Program-made: the position numbers and the translations under genes | IMG/VR virus record: IMGVR_UViG_3300027741_000074 | Coordinates: 1-57,535 of that record | Strand: one strand, 5' to 3' | DNA from: a virus | Length of the DNA stretch: 57,535 bases | Shown: one piece after another, positions 43,001 to 50,251 of the stretch | How positions within the stretch are numbered: the stretch's first letter is position 1 | Layout of the letters: every line of letters starts with the position of its first letter | Notes under the pieces: model-generated | Told to the model about the DNA's origin: nothing | Database searches by the model: none | Seen by the model: the letters and a program-made list of their open reading frames with translations, nothing else

Positions 43001-46000
43001 CTTTTCTGATCTTATCAGATACTTGGTTATCTGTGTCCGAAGCAAAGGAGATAATATCGTCTGCCATACTCTGTACGACATCAAGAAGATCGGAGTCGAT
43101 GCTCTCAAACGTACTAGCTGTGACGTATTTATTATTTAGCTTACCGTTTAGGATCTTGCTAACTACTGGCGAGATGTCTTGAGTAAGCTCATACGAGTTG
43201 CGGATCTGATCAAGTTGGGTATTCCACTCCACATCAGGCGAATTATAGAGTGCCTGTTGGTCAGGAGTAAGCATACCCATTTGGATAGTCTCAGCACTGT
43301 AATTACGTCGTGCTTTCTGAAGACTTTTCAATCGAACCTGAAGACCAACCTTCCGCACTTCATTAAGCTTAGGGTCTTTGATCCTCTCTTTGAGGTCTGC
43401 AATCTTTTTATCGTAGTCAGTAAGTACTGCTTGAGTTGCTTGTTGTTCAGGCGTTTGATCGAGATTGAACTCCAACTGTCCTTCGGTTCTTTTAGCTACC
43501 TCTTCCTCTGTTGGGGCTTCAGCATCTTTGATTTCACCTTCGGCGAAGCCAAACTGCAACTGCCCGTCAACAAGTTCAGGTGCTGGTGGTGCAATATCAA
43601 TGTTGTACTCTTTTGCAAAGGCACGAATCATCGACGGATTTGTTACCGATACGGGCATCGAGACAATGCCATTGTTAAGAGATACGGCATCTTTGATCGT
43701 AATGGACCGAACAATTCCATCATCGTCGCGCATTACTTCAAAGCGATTATCGACCACTTGACCTTCAGGTAAGGGTTTAGGTGCAAACTTCTGTTTGGAT
43801 TTCCCTACAAGAACATAAGGTGTTCCCGCTTTAACGCCATAGAGGTCATCACCAGTACGCATGAGCGTTGGGTATTTAGTAATGACATTATCAGCGTTCT
43901 GGAGCCTCGGACCTAGGTTCATGTGCGTGATAGTCACGCCTCCTTTTTGCGTGTAAGGCTTATCTAGTTTAAGCCTTACCTCCTCTTGATCATCGGCTAA
44001 CTCAAGTGTTCCTGAGAACTCCCCAACGGAGGCAGGCTCACCGATGAGATCATTTAAAAACGTGACAGTTTCTGGTTGTGCTTCCTCTTGCGTCTGAGGC
44101 TTACCAAAGAATGCCTGCAAGAAAGTATCAATTGGTACTACTGGTTTCTCTTTGGCATCAGCTACAACTTCAGTAGACTTCCCCTTAGAAACTCCTTCTT
44201 GTGCTTTAATATCAGCTTGTGTTGCGGCGTTAGCCTTAGAACGAGCATCGTCGATCATGCGTTGCACATAATCTGCTGTTGCATTACTATTAGTTTTGCG
44301 TAGTTGGTTTGCAACATTCTCAAGTGCAGACGCACGACCCTCATATACAAGAGCTTGTTCCGACTTGTTGACTTTTCCGAACTGCATAGCTCCGCTAGTC
44401 GCGCCACCCATTACACCACCAATAAAACCCGCCGTAAATACTTGTGCAACTTTTTCGGAAAGTGGTGTCTCTTTGTCAAGAGCCGCATCCTCTAGCTTCA
44501 TCTGGACTCCTTGATCCAATGCTTCTTCAACAGACTCGTGTAATGCTCCACCTATAGTAGTACGCATCCAGTTCTTGTACGTCCCGCTAATTGCACCACG
44601 CATTGCTTTCTGGAAAGCAGCATCTGATACAAACTGACCATCGTTCTTCAGGTTTTCATAAACTTGTTTAGCCTGACGATAGTTCATCTTATCTACAGGA
44701 ACCACTTTGCCCCCTGAAGCTAGTACGGACTCTTCAGTCTCACCTGCAAACATTGCACGAACGCGATTCGTTGCAACTTCTTCAACACCTCCGTGACCTA
44801 AAAGACCCATGCCGCTTGTGATAACACCTGTCGAGAGGCCTGCGGCCAGAGCATAACCTAAAGCATTCTTGTGCTTTTCTTCGTGGCTCATCGTATCAGG
44901 CAACTGACTGTAGATTGATCCGTAGGTTGACGTAGCGGAACGAATAAACGAAGTCGTGAACACAGGAGATTGTTCCGCAAACTTAGTCGCAAGACTCGCG
45001 CCTACAGATTTGATTGCGTTCCCAATACCTGCCTCACCACCTGCTGCTGCTGCTGACTTAAAAGCAAGTGCTGCGGCCTCATCTACATTTGACAAAGCGA
45101 ATTTAGCCGAAGTACGGAGCATTGATTTCGCAGAGAGAGCACCTGTTTTAGCAAGAGTCTTAGCTCCTGCAAATACACCGCCTGTACCAATGGTAAGCGC
45201 GATGTCGGTTGCCACTTGAGGTATGGTATTGATAATCTGGAATCCTAAACCAAACTGGTCACCAAATAGCTTTGCGTATTCTTCACGGCGTGATTGGTCT
45301 TTAGCCATATCACTCATGTACTTTGCAGCTTGTTCGTTGCCGCTAAGGGCCGCAATACCTACAGGGAATTCAACAACATTCTTCCATGCGCTTTTTCCAA
45401 ACTGCTCTAAACGAGTATTGAATCCATCGTAGTTTTTTGAGTTACCTACCCACTGCTCGACGAACTGTGCGTCGGTAAGTCCATCAGCCTTAGCCTTAGC
45501 GTAAGCACCTACAGCTTCAGGTTCTTCCTCAAGGATAACACGTTTGAGATCAGGAGCGTTCTGCTCCAGCAACACACCGCGTTCAAAACGAGCCTGTTTC
45601 TGCTGCTCTTTATTTAGTGGGGCTGCGGTGACGGCAGCCTCAAACGCTTGTTTATTTGCAAGTAGTTGTGGGGCAATAAGAGTATTGCCCATTGAGTCTG
45701 TTGCGATACCTGTCTCAGGTCGGTCAGCACGATACACTGCACCTGCTGCCGTTGTCGTTAAGTCATTACTAAACTTCTCGATCTCTTCAGCGGAGAACTT
45801 CTTGCGAATCTCATCGTTACCTGCAAGAATATCTGAGACCTTTGTGTCAGGTGCGTAAGCAGGCTCTTTGGTTTCTTTACCCATCAAGAAGTTTCCTGTG
45901 TCTACTACGGCTTCACCAAACTTAATGAATGGGTACGAAACTACTGTCTTAGCTCCCTCAAAGATTGCTTCTCCAGTAGTGCGTTGCTCTGCCGTTTTAG

Positions 46001-46769
46001 CCTCACGCTTTGCGCTAGCGGATGATTGGATGAGATCGCCGAGGTCTTTATCGTTCTTGGCAAGTTCGCCAACAGTACGGCGGAACATATCAAACCTGAA
46101 ACTCTCCGAAGTATTACTGAGACCACCGTTAATTGGTTTTACCGATTGGTCAATACGGTATAGATCAGACGTAGAGATTGCGCCTGAAGCAAGCAACGAA
46201 TCTACTTCGCCCTTGACGCTATCGGGCTTTGCCGTAGGGCCAGTATACAACGAACGACTGCCATCGTCCTCATCAATTGCTGCAACGCTATACTCACCGC
46301 GATCTACAGCGGACATCTTCGCACGTTTGACGAGCGACTTGTCTGCGAGCATCTCATCAACCAAAGGCTGAAGGTCGGCAACTTGCTCAGGAGCATTCGG
46401 TTTGAGTGCAAGATACTTATTAAGGGTAGCTACCTTAGCATCATTTGGGTCAATCCCGCTCTCACTTCCAGTGCGAAGATGGTCCAATACAAATCGTGCA
46501 TTGGTATCGCTATTCTGTGTGGGGCCAACAAGACTGCCGAGAAAACTATTTTGCTCATCCTCTGGAGCGTCTGGAGAAATAAGCCCATCACTAATAGCGC
46601 GCTCTTGAACGCCTGAGATAATCTCTCTTTCGTTATCCTCATTAAGCATTCCTGCTTTGTAGTACCCTGATCGAACATAGTTTGCGTAGTTCTTCAGGTT
46701 ATCGACTGGATCAGGTTGAAGTTGGTCTTCGGTGTTTGTCCAGTCGTCGTATGATTTAATTTCCAGCAT
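34080..46769 (-). CDS. giant 4229-residue virion-associated protein
   Basis: This 12.7-kb gene is almost a quarter of the window. Three hydrophobic parts lie at about residues 505-545 (FQIINTIPQVATDIALTIGTGG), 640-790 (GLSTGVITSGMGLLG; FTAGFIGGVMGGATS) and 3650-3910 (NILGGMALSAAQGI; GTAFGLVFGTLFSLLSGG). A zinc-protease motif HELIHAV is at about 2830 and a weaker DEELAH at about 3080. Between them are long charged helices and beta segments, among them SPFAMIVLPFVRWKSEVLR near 3845. This matches the plan of huge ejected or internal virion proteins. I see no DxDGD polymerase signature and no transglycosylase motif. Confidence 0.8.
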   Translation of the reverse strand: MLEIKSYDDWTNTEDQLQPDPVDNLKNYANYVRSGYYKAGMLNEDNEREIISGVQERAISDGLISPDAPEDEQNSFLGSLVGPTQNSDTNARFVLDHLRTGSESGIDPNDAKVATLNKYLALKPNAPEQVADLQPLVDEMLADKSLVKRAKMSAVDRGEYSVAAIDEDDGSRSLYTGPTAKPDSVKGEVDSLLASGAISTSDLYRIDQSVKPINGGLSNTSESFRFDMFRRTVGELAKNDKDLGDLIQSSASAKREAKTAEQRTTGEAIFEGAKTVVSYPFIKFGEAVVDTGNFLMGKETKEPAYAPDTKVSDILAGNDEIRKKFSAEEIEKFSNDLTTTAAGAVYRADRPETGIATDSMGNTLIAPQLLANKQAFEAAVTAAPLNKEQQKQARFERGVLLEQNAPDLKRVILEEEPEAVGAYAKAKADGLTDAQFVEQWVGNSKNYDGFNTRLEQFGKSAWKNVVEFPVGIAALSGNEQAAKYMSDMAKDQSRREEYAKLFGDQFGLGFQIINTIPQVATDIALTIGTGGVFAGAKTLAKTGALSAKSMLRTSAKFALSNVDEAAALAFKSAAAAGGEAGIGNAIKSVGASLATKFAEQSPVFTTSFIRSATSTYGSIYSQLPDTMSHEEKHKNALGYALAAGLSTGVITSGMGLLGHGGVEEVATNRVRAMFAGETEESVLASGGKVVPVDKMNYRQAKQVYENLKNDGQFVSDAAFQKAMRGAISGTYKNWMRTTIGGALHESVEEALDQGVQMKLEDAALDKETPLSEKVAQVFTAGFIGGVMGGATSGAMQFGKVNKSEQALVYEGRASALENVANQLRKTNSNATADYVQRMIDDARSKANAATQADIKAQEGVSKGKSTEVVADAKEKPVVPIDTFLQAFFGKPQTQEEAQPETVTFLNDLIGEPASVGEFSGTLELADDQEEVRLKLDKPYTQKGGVTITHMNLGPRLQNADNVITKYPTLMRTGDDLYGVKAGTPYVLVGKSKQKFAPKPLPEGQVVDNRFEVMRDDDGIVRSITIKDAVSLNNGIVSMPVSVTNPSMIRAFAKEYNIDIAPPAPELVDGQLQFGFAEGEIKDAEAPTEEEVAKRTEGQLEFNLDQTPEQQATQAVLTDYDKKIADLKERIKDPKLNEVRKVGLQVRLKSLQKARRNYSAETIQMGMLTPDQQALYNSPDVEWNTQLDQIRNSYELTQDISPVVSKILNGKLNNKYVTASTFESIDSDLLDVVQSMADDIISFASDTDNQVSDKIRKETLSYYGNLSNRIDLVREYIDERDIESIKYDLEKEGIKVTQQLQKPEPKPYPVTNILHYLISKGKLKTVDIVAGLEAEGATGPLTRQTLTGFKYIPETREIEFNDADGNVIYFPLSNVDISSKEIQKKLSQNEANAKAFIKEEKAAAKAAANAPEPEVEPEIPLDERVTSFLTLVNGYVGRVNELNGRIETLKKSRTDKARVQAELKVIRSEANQAIKDTLTSLVAEIKERNDLQEGLRREMVDQITASIFGKGGFVPVSGSKAQFGKIIEPSVGLKTKSVVYPADKFRVSTEEDFFNQLVQSGQVVNLPTVGATIASAANMFTTNNGLLTYPAFSEAIIERVENEGQEVANPNAYIKDKNNLLRERVHKLYPPTGSVKYVFEGPQGTQVNAKLASQLESKRVELSNIKTKAEAKNYNASTQIATIEKEIAELRKKVKDVPKYNIGKAAFDMVRSQEFTDQFYPVERGYLNNEAVTYGVFTNDLEITRAQIADGLRIVIPASFKGVLNPAIHVASDGVTVDGYFEPARDNPVLIGQYRSKLDTRRNSSEDPDDKDRRTKYDVRAELFVDNMVKPSDIKKFDLGTSGLIKLVFDGATRFLTSNAYSPNPDVKLPLTTEGIEDAASDALVDFTSQLNEYRLAQHVVKKVIASLDWKARIKNEEGRELVARAIDTNVSDTKIEFGDLPQNLRRLLIKEDSNNLTDAVKNSNLTYYVREMFSGLDDKTIANNIVKLGIGFQGTDPTSVMKQYGMYLFQNATNIEGKFYTMPDPRKYLTTTQIVDGKAKTNLGRDFFTIANKHAKRERADSTNLPSISIDALQETFGGDFEFSDLIAGGRPDWQILLDATQQRREMGLTLNDYTDNTYSERFGVALSPFDSVFHDRGQLLAAELENTVKGNKELGKAFRDIAKMVGLDTPAELAKISDDVLVSVLAKKLSDDSLFRTNNGYANITMALLSETEVGQRAAGLMILKGWLPPVMIETRDNRLVQVPLRSPSERENKTPASPPTPPNASPVGFVIVEEGKRVREAEAKGQHVTTIEEAERYQANRDKALAKVAGTLTNLGEEKAIALQTIEDARARISDGFKILEAIIQPEAGEDVLNLANTDFWNNSGTVNRIISRFTKEQLDALNGEIGSLKTKLSNYEKLQKSGRKERTKELSRIDKAIARYVKALKDPRLPNDSDKKIIFRQKYDELSSLKYHIIFNGQAIIDGLKNSIALRQSQIDGINKRTGNGAELLDSVILDIESSFRQLKNNREYVARLSDKSKEVIDIAVKRIEYLMSLPEWERLAKATENHPAQLRFKTKLTPEQRSRVDKYIKSLEVRQAYDAFATQRKEDLRNALITNGVNVFGSDLLTTYVDPVDVVPSEFFEEVTTTRTPEEIAQNLQQFGESLSAITGGVNVNPNAVEVTELPTRVTEGGQTKVLSKVRPVSYESEIPSNAVDYATRMTNEGVVRALPKTRSIERMTIDFSLSTLDPALREVARQENIRMMNELGLVSEDSNSILRALSVLGNRGTAQQQAIVSILNAAPDLIRSVNIGIVDMQASFAGLYDKSNNTILLNLSEHNGRGLADVLLHELIHAVTVKVINNPTTAQQSAAVQRLEQIRNFALANAIKNGIDTDPTMQLGLSSLEEFVTYALTAPEFTPLLNGLTKPQERTILRRMIDAVLSIFGFEAKSKPQTANAINELLDFTKMSLAHSNTFNMDSRWASTLPNVPSENAKASNITRLKAAEKIQQTLRNAAEGSDAILLATTTPSGRVDVVSEMQRILPEGITLEFDNTMLGQLGARRSKPNSIIVNPDTVNDLVYGLTPANARSAVRTFVDEELAHLASYRTFTEDDFANIAKGMGEGMRGLVADMLYSNSESDYTKRQAMIAADLESGALRESDIAAEWVRSEMTRIAVGRSREENLAFLRTNPSLLAKFVEAVRAFVTKLKAQFATNPTASTAAKISMASREFRSLRNGGVLPAPELSTAGELGDTTHFINAVEGNIAEGQEDRTSFNLPIASTNPSKVAEFWKKAQEKMYDMPLELRRFINQRDGSLGSIEYTMSDFAKKYPKLRDEALSAGIAIEDIGTILGTTAPAVQGEARKELQRKVRQFKADNAEDPNITRLAEDYEAKLSQPIADQFYVEFRKEQMAMENQLRARGFGTLVDYLVEFRQEINKYKQIINFDESNDVYLTRTFNYFTTEGWSLAASKGGVVEIDGKTVDFNKLRSAAADHFKAEVLFDAKQEGQTLTEEQVASKTIAYLDKYLKKLDEQAAESKELGTFNTVKRDVNLLLHKKDFDAPLRELLGEVTDPFENAVRTIYSVGRLAANDRFLRNFAREAVKTGLASRERTDSMELLFHPSQNAELGELAGLYVRSDVAAAVRQELGPKNRDQDTRSMELINSIGKGLAWVSGAAVTTQTLGSVGFYPRNILGGMALSAAQGIINPLYAREAARLSIRANILAAESQEQRDTIRRLTELQILRDETRGRMAMDMLNGFTAGVDEQLDDLLNELVEVQATGDISKIAKRFNLKKGTKVTVEFLASLNNVIDSAFKVNAYMYELDQLKKAYGTESLSSLEVRAARKVKLTFPTHSDQVSVAKSFNKSPFAMIVLPFVRWKSEVLRTMINTVPLAMEEINSGNDVMKARGIKRLVGFSSTVAGGGTAFGLVFGTLFSLLSGGKDDEDKALGRVLTNEELSTLREGLPDWQKNHGVFARLVGKDGIQVIDMSNILPHSQLTDIVKLGAQGNVKGIGEYIAKDLIGTQIAANALFEVSKNQDGFGNPIALQSDNVVQAYGKLLAHLGKSAFLPSIAKKGYEVFRYGQQDAGLLIAGELTGARPTIMKKSDIEYRAMSKIRSAMDEDLALLNPIYSAKGFDVGNVGDQVGKYQSATNVTQGRLYDFIQGMKSLGSTEEGLITTGKRARISNQRLGYAIAGENYSWVPNEAAFKKIIENKTRGGEQDPMPLVDELIRVTVPNKPINYNVAQPFIK

Positions 46770-46795
46770 GGTGGGAATTTAGTTGTGTGTTGGTG

Positions 46796-47551
46796 TTATG
46801 GTGAGAGAGTCGGTTGTTTTGCGAAAAGAGATTTTGGTCCTGCTTGAGCTTGTGGTGTTACCCCTTGGACTTTAGATTTCATGTACTTGCTACGGATAGT
46901 GCGTGCAATGCCGAACTTATCAATAGGGGATGCTTCAGCGGCAGCTTGTTGTTCTTCAGGTGTTCCAAAAATGTCGATGATGTCAGTTACCTTACCAGCA
47001 CTGACGGGATCTTTGAACTCATTGATAGGCCGCTTTGCAATGTCTTCGCCCATCTTAACTGAGTCGAGACCGCTCATCATGCTGGTAACGGCTTTGTCAT
47101 CTGAGGTGGCACGCGATGTACCTGTAGTGGCACTTAGTGCCGCGTTGTATCTAAACTTTGCTGTTTCGTTGTTAACGATAAGCGGAGCTAAGTTGATTCC
47201 AATCTGAGCTACAAGAGGTTTACGCTGCTCCTCAGGGGCTTTAAGGGCCATAGTGAGTTGCTGTCCCAAAGTGTCAACAGCTTCATTCATACCTAAAGCA
47301 GAAGCAGATTTCCTGCGTGCGTCCTCAAGCTGCAAACGGGTAACTTCAAATTGCTGTGCTCTTTGCTTGAGTTCAAGATCACGAGCGGCACTTACCTGAA
47401 GCCGATTACGCTCTGCCTCAACTGCACGAATCTGAGCACCACCACTTAAACCGCTATTCGACATAGCGTTAAAGTAATTACTCACAAGGGGTTGAATGTC
47501 CCCCTCGTAAGTCATTGGTTGTTCTTCTGTAGCACTTCGATAGCTTGGCAT
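46796..47551 (-). CDS. internal virion-type coiled-coil protein
   Basis: The 251-residue product has a helical region rich in Glu/Arg/Gln (EAERNRLQVSAARDLELKQRAQQFEVTRLQLEDARRKS), followed by small helices and an Ala/Gln-rich C terminus. ATG at 47551 is preferred over a TTG at 47560 that overlaps the preceding stop. It lies directly upstream of the giant gene. Coiled-coil companions of giant ejected proteins are common in short-tailed phages; this is the basis for the call. Confidence 0.65.
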   Translation of the reverse strand: MPSYRSATEEQPMTYEGDIQPLVSNYFNAMSNSGLSGGAQIRAVEAERNRLQVSAARDLELKQRAQQFEVTRLQLEDARRKSASALGMNEAVDTLGQQLTMALKAPEEQRKPLVAQIGINLAPLIVNNETAKFRYNAALSATTGTSRATSDDKAVTSMMSGLDSVKMGEDIAKRPINEFKDPVSAGKVTDIIDIFGTPEEQQAAAEASPIDKFGIARTIRSKYMKSKVQGVTPQAQAGPKSLFAKQPTLSP

Positions 47552-47552
47552 A

Positions 47553-49037
47553 TTATTCAATTACTTTGAACTTCTTACGGAGACCTGTCATGTACTTTGA
47601 CCGTTCAGCATTAGACAAAGCTTTGTACTCTTCGTCCGAGTACTGCTGCCTACGCGCATTCAAGATAGCTTCCTCCTTGCGTTGCATTGTATTTAACCCT
47701 GCTTCCGCAGCTTTAGTGGCTGTGTCTTGTTGGAGTGTTTCGCCAATAATCTTGCCTGTTCCTAAGATAGTTTTCATAGGACTTAGTGCGCCTGCTGCTC
47801 CGCTGTATAGCATACCTTTATCAGCAGCATCACGTACTTCATTAGTCATCGCTTCACGTTGTTCTGGCGAGAGAGCAAACCTGCCTACGTCAACTAGCTC
47901 AGATGCGACAGCAAGCGGTACTGCTGCTTTACCTAAGACCTTACCTGTTTTGCTTGCTACAGAAGCAACACCAGCAAAAGGCTCAACGATCTTTGCAACT
48001 TTAGCAAGTCGTGATGCCTCTGCCGCAGCTTTAGATGCAGCCGAAGTTGCGGCCATAGCGTTCTCTGCCGCCGCTACCGAAACCCTCCCCCCTTTGGCTA
48101 GCTTACGTAAAAGCTCTTCTTTTCTTTGAACATCCGCTAGATCTTTAGCTAACGCCGCAGAATTTCTTGCTGCTCCAGCAGCGTCCATTCCTTTAGTAAT
48201 GTTAAGTGCATCTGCTGCTTTTGCACCTAAAGCTGTACGACCTACCATGCCAGTGCCGAGTTTAGCTAATGCCGCACCTACAACAGCAGGTCTAGCAATA
48301 GAGTACCCCTCACTAATAAGTGATGCTTCGGGTTGCGTTGCTTCAATTTCTGTAACGTCAGATGGTGAAGCTCCTACAGCCCTCTTTGGGGTAGGTGTAG
48401 TCGTAGCACTGCCAGCAGCCGTTGGGGCGGCAGCAGCAGCAGCCGCTTTAGCAATCGCGCCTTCACGTTTACTGACAGCCTGAAGATTCTTAAAGGCATT
48501 CTGCACAGCTTGATCGGCATCGGCAAAGGACAGACCTGACTGGACTCCTGCTGCCGTAGCACGCTTGCGACCTTCTGGCGTATTGAGTGCACTCGTAGCA
48601 CCGACAGCCATCGACTTATTAACATCGCCGTAGAACTGTTCAGGATTAGAGTAGAGTTCCTTCTCGCCTCTTAGCTTACGCAAAGCATTCTGCGTTTCAA
48701 AACCGCTTTTGTCACCGAAGCTTTTGAATCTACCCAACTGCGCTCGATCAACGGCGCGACCTTCTGAAAAGAACTTATCTTTTTCAGACATACCTGTTGT
48801 GCTTTCAGGTTGTCCTAAAAGGTTCATGCCCGTCTTCGTAATCGACTCGCCTGCATCCCGCAACTGCTTTTCTTTTTCAGCAGCCAAACGACCTTCCCTA
48901 AATGTTTTTAAGGCTTCTGCACTAGGCAAGTTAGTGCCGAGGATAGCTTTCTCTTCGTCGGTAGCAGCGTTAGAATCAGCATAAACAATGCGGTCCTTAG
49001 GTTCTGCTTCTGCGCGTCTAGTAATTGTTTTAGCCAT
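47553..49037 (-). CDS. Ala-rich internal virion-type protein
   Basis: The 494-residue protein has a charged, Lys/Glu-rich N-terminal third (EKEKQLRDAGESITKTG), a poly-Ala/Pro/Thr linker (AIAKAAAAAAAPTAAGSATTTPTP) and an Ala/Gly-rich helical part with weakly hydrophobic segments (PAVVGAALAKLGTGMVGRTALG; GKVLGKAAVPLAVASELV). Alternating amphipathic and hydrophobic helices suggest membrane interaction on ejection. It is in the same unit as the giant gene. Confidence 0.65.
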   Translation of the reverse strand: MAKTITRRAEAEPKDRIVYADSNAATDEEKAILGTNLPSAEALKTFREGRLAAEKEKQLRDAGESITKTGMNLLGQPESTTGMSEKDKFFSEGRAVDRAQLGRFKSFGDKSGFETQNALRKLRGEKELYSNPEQFYGDVNKSMAVGATSALNTPEGRKRATAAGVQSGLSFADADQAVQNAFKNLQAVSKREGAIAKAAAAAAAPTAAGSATTTPTPKRAVGASPSDVTEIEATQPEASLISEGYSIARPAVVGAALAKLGTGMVGRTALGAKAADALNITKGMDAAGAARNSAALAKDLADVQRKEELLRKLAKGGRVSVAAAENAMAATSAASKAAAEASRLAKVAKIVEPFAGVASVASKTGKVLGKAAVPLAVASELVDVGRFALSPEQREAMTNEVRDAADKGMLYSGAAGALSPMKTILGTGKIIGETLQQDTATKAAEAGLNTMQRKEEAILNARRQQYSDEEYKALSNAERSKYMTGLRKKFKVIE

Positions 49038-49048
49038 AGTAGTTTAGA

Positions 49049-49549
49049 TTATTTGTAGTACCCTTTTTTGGTGCCGTTATCAAAGGGGATATTGGGTGCA
49101 GGTGCTTGGTACTGGTAAGGGTTTGCAGCAGATGCTGCTTTGTTCATTGCTTGGAGTTGCCGAAGGTAACTAATGTGATCTTGTTGTTGCTCAGGAGTTT
49201 CGTACATTCCTTTCATATATCCAGCACCGCCTTTTTGTTTCGGGTTAAACAGAGTACCAGCATCAGCCATTTTTAATTTCCTATCTACCTCAGTAGAAAG
49301 GCGGTTTCTGCGGATCTGATCCATTGCAGATTTTTCAATACCGCTAGCATAGGCATCATCTTGACCGAAAGACTTATTACGCAACCCGCCGTAATCCGCT
49401 TTCTCTTGCATTGGTTGCAGACGGATGCCTGATTGATACTGTGCCTCTTCTAATTTTTTCTTAGAATCAAACCCACCGTATAAAGACATTCCATTATTGC
49501 TATACGTAGGTTTAGCATTATTGAAAAACGAGGGTTGTTGCATAGCCAT
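49049..49549 (-). CDS. unknown structural-region protein
   Basis: The 166-residue protein is rich in Gln, Asn, Gly and Tyr (MAMQQPSFFNNAKPTYSNNGMSLYGG) with a central basic helix and a C-terminal Pro/Asn-rich tail (NPYQYQAPAPNIPFDNGTKKGYYK). The low-complexity ends suggest a disordered linker protein. The start at 49549 is chosen over a TTG two codons earlier. It is one of five genes running leftwards from a promoter at 49863-49891. Confidence 0.6.
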   Translation of the reverse strand: MAMQQPSFFNNAKPTYSNNGMSLYGGFDSKKKLEEAQYQSGIRLQPMQEKADYGGLRNKSFGQDDAYASGIEKSAMDQIRRNRLSTEVDRKLKMADAGTLFNPKQKGGAGYMKGMYETPEQQQDHISYLRQLQAMNKAASAANPYQYQAPAPNIPFDNGTKKGYYK

Positions 49550-49564
49550 AATCAATTATTAGTG

Positions 49565-49855
49565 TTACCAGTTGTAGTGGCAAGCCCACCACTTAGGGGT
49601 TGTTTTGTCCTTCTCAGATGAACAGTTCATGCGAGACTTGAAATTAGCGCGACGTTTGCTGTCATGGTGCTGCAAGAAGTCTTGGTAGCCCCTTTGCCCA
49701 AACTTAACTTTGGCGACCTTAGAGCCATCCTTAGCGAGCACCACGTACTTCTTAGGGTCTCCAGCAGGTGCCTTCTTCGGCTTGTTGAAGCCAGCAAAAA
49801 TCTCGCCGTGGTATTTGATCTTACCATCTGGGGTTCTTTTGAATTGAGTAGGCAC
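49565..49855 (-). CDS. small basic protein, first gene of the internal virion block
   Basis: The 96-residue product starts at GTG (MPTQFKRTPDGKIKYHGEIFAG) and is Lys-rich, with VVLAKDGSKVAKVKFGQRGYQDFLQHHDSKRRANFKSRMNC and two Trp at the end (KWWACHYNW). The segment KFGQRGYQDFLQHHD.KRR.NF..RM..S.EKDK is widespread in marine phage proteins of unknown role. The GTG is supported by a promoter ending 7 nt upstream. Confidence 0.65.
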   Translation of the reverse strand: MPTQFKRTPDGKIKYHGEIFAGFNKPKKAPAGDPKKYVVLAKDGSKVAKVKFGQRGYQDFLQHHDSKRRANFKSRMNCSSEKDKTTPKWWACHYNW

Positions 49856-49862
49856 TCACGGA

Positions 49863-49914
49863 ATCATGCACCAGTCAAATCAAAATTGCAAGTAATTATT
49901 TTACCCTGTACCTT
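49863..49914. promoter_or_regulatory. divergent promoter pair sharing a palindromic TTGCAA -35 box
   Basis: The palindrome TTGCAA (49886-49891) serves both strands. Leftwards: 17-bp spacer, CATGAT (49863-49868), then the GTG at 49855 after 7 nt. Rightwards: 17-bp spacer, TACCTT (49909-49914), then the GTG at 49942 after 27 nt. Two RNA polymerases could not occupy it at once, so the two genes should be expressed in competition. Confidence 0.5.
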
Positions 49915-49941
49915 GTATCCTGAATCCTGTACGCTTCATCA

Positions 49942-50232
49942 GTGGTTCCGAAGAGCGTTCAAATTGCAGGGTACAGGATTCCGATTAAGGTCAAGGACCT
50001 TAGCGGCGATCCGTACGGGCAATACCTTCCTGATAAGAAGATCATCGAACTGGATAAGGATACGGTTAAGGACAAGAAGCTCTTGCGCGAAACCCTACGG
50101 CACGAAATGGTTGAGGCATCGCTGTGCATCTCAGGCGTAAGCTGGAGCGAAAGATATGAGCAAGAGCCTATCGTTCGCGCTCTCGACGAGATCTTCTGGC
50201 CTGCTTGGGATAAGGTCTCAGGCAAGCTCTGA
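49942..50232 (+). CDS. small ImmA-like metallopeptidase
   Basis: The 96-residue protein reads from GTG and contains LRETLRHEMVEASLCISG, where HEMVEA is an HExxEA variant of the zincin motif (His, Glu, then Glu as third ligand), in the style of small phage ImmA/IrrE-type metallopeptidases and their relatives. A heptamer-repeat stretch (GGGTACAGGATTCC) is part of the coding sequence near codon 10. It is transcribed divergently from the 49855 gene and is followed by copy 2 of the 129-bp repeat. Confidence 0.65.
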   Translation: MVPKSVQIAGYRIPIKVKDLSGDPYGQYLPDKKIIELDKDTVKDKKLLRETLRHEMVEASLCISGVSWSERYEQEPIVRALDEIFWPAWDKVSGKL

Positions 50233-50251
50233 AAATTTCCGCTACAGGATA

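Noticed and set aside
34080-46769. Virion RNA polymerase in the giant protein
   Set aside because: I could not find a DxDGD-like signature or other conserved RNA polymerase motifs in the translation.
47545-48129. Long plus-strand frame opposite the 47553-49037 gene
   Set aside because: Ala/Ser-rich shadow of the Ala-rich minus-strand gene; no leader, no neighbour coupling. The same applies to the long frames at 11586-12164, 17534-18184 and 31566-32018.
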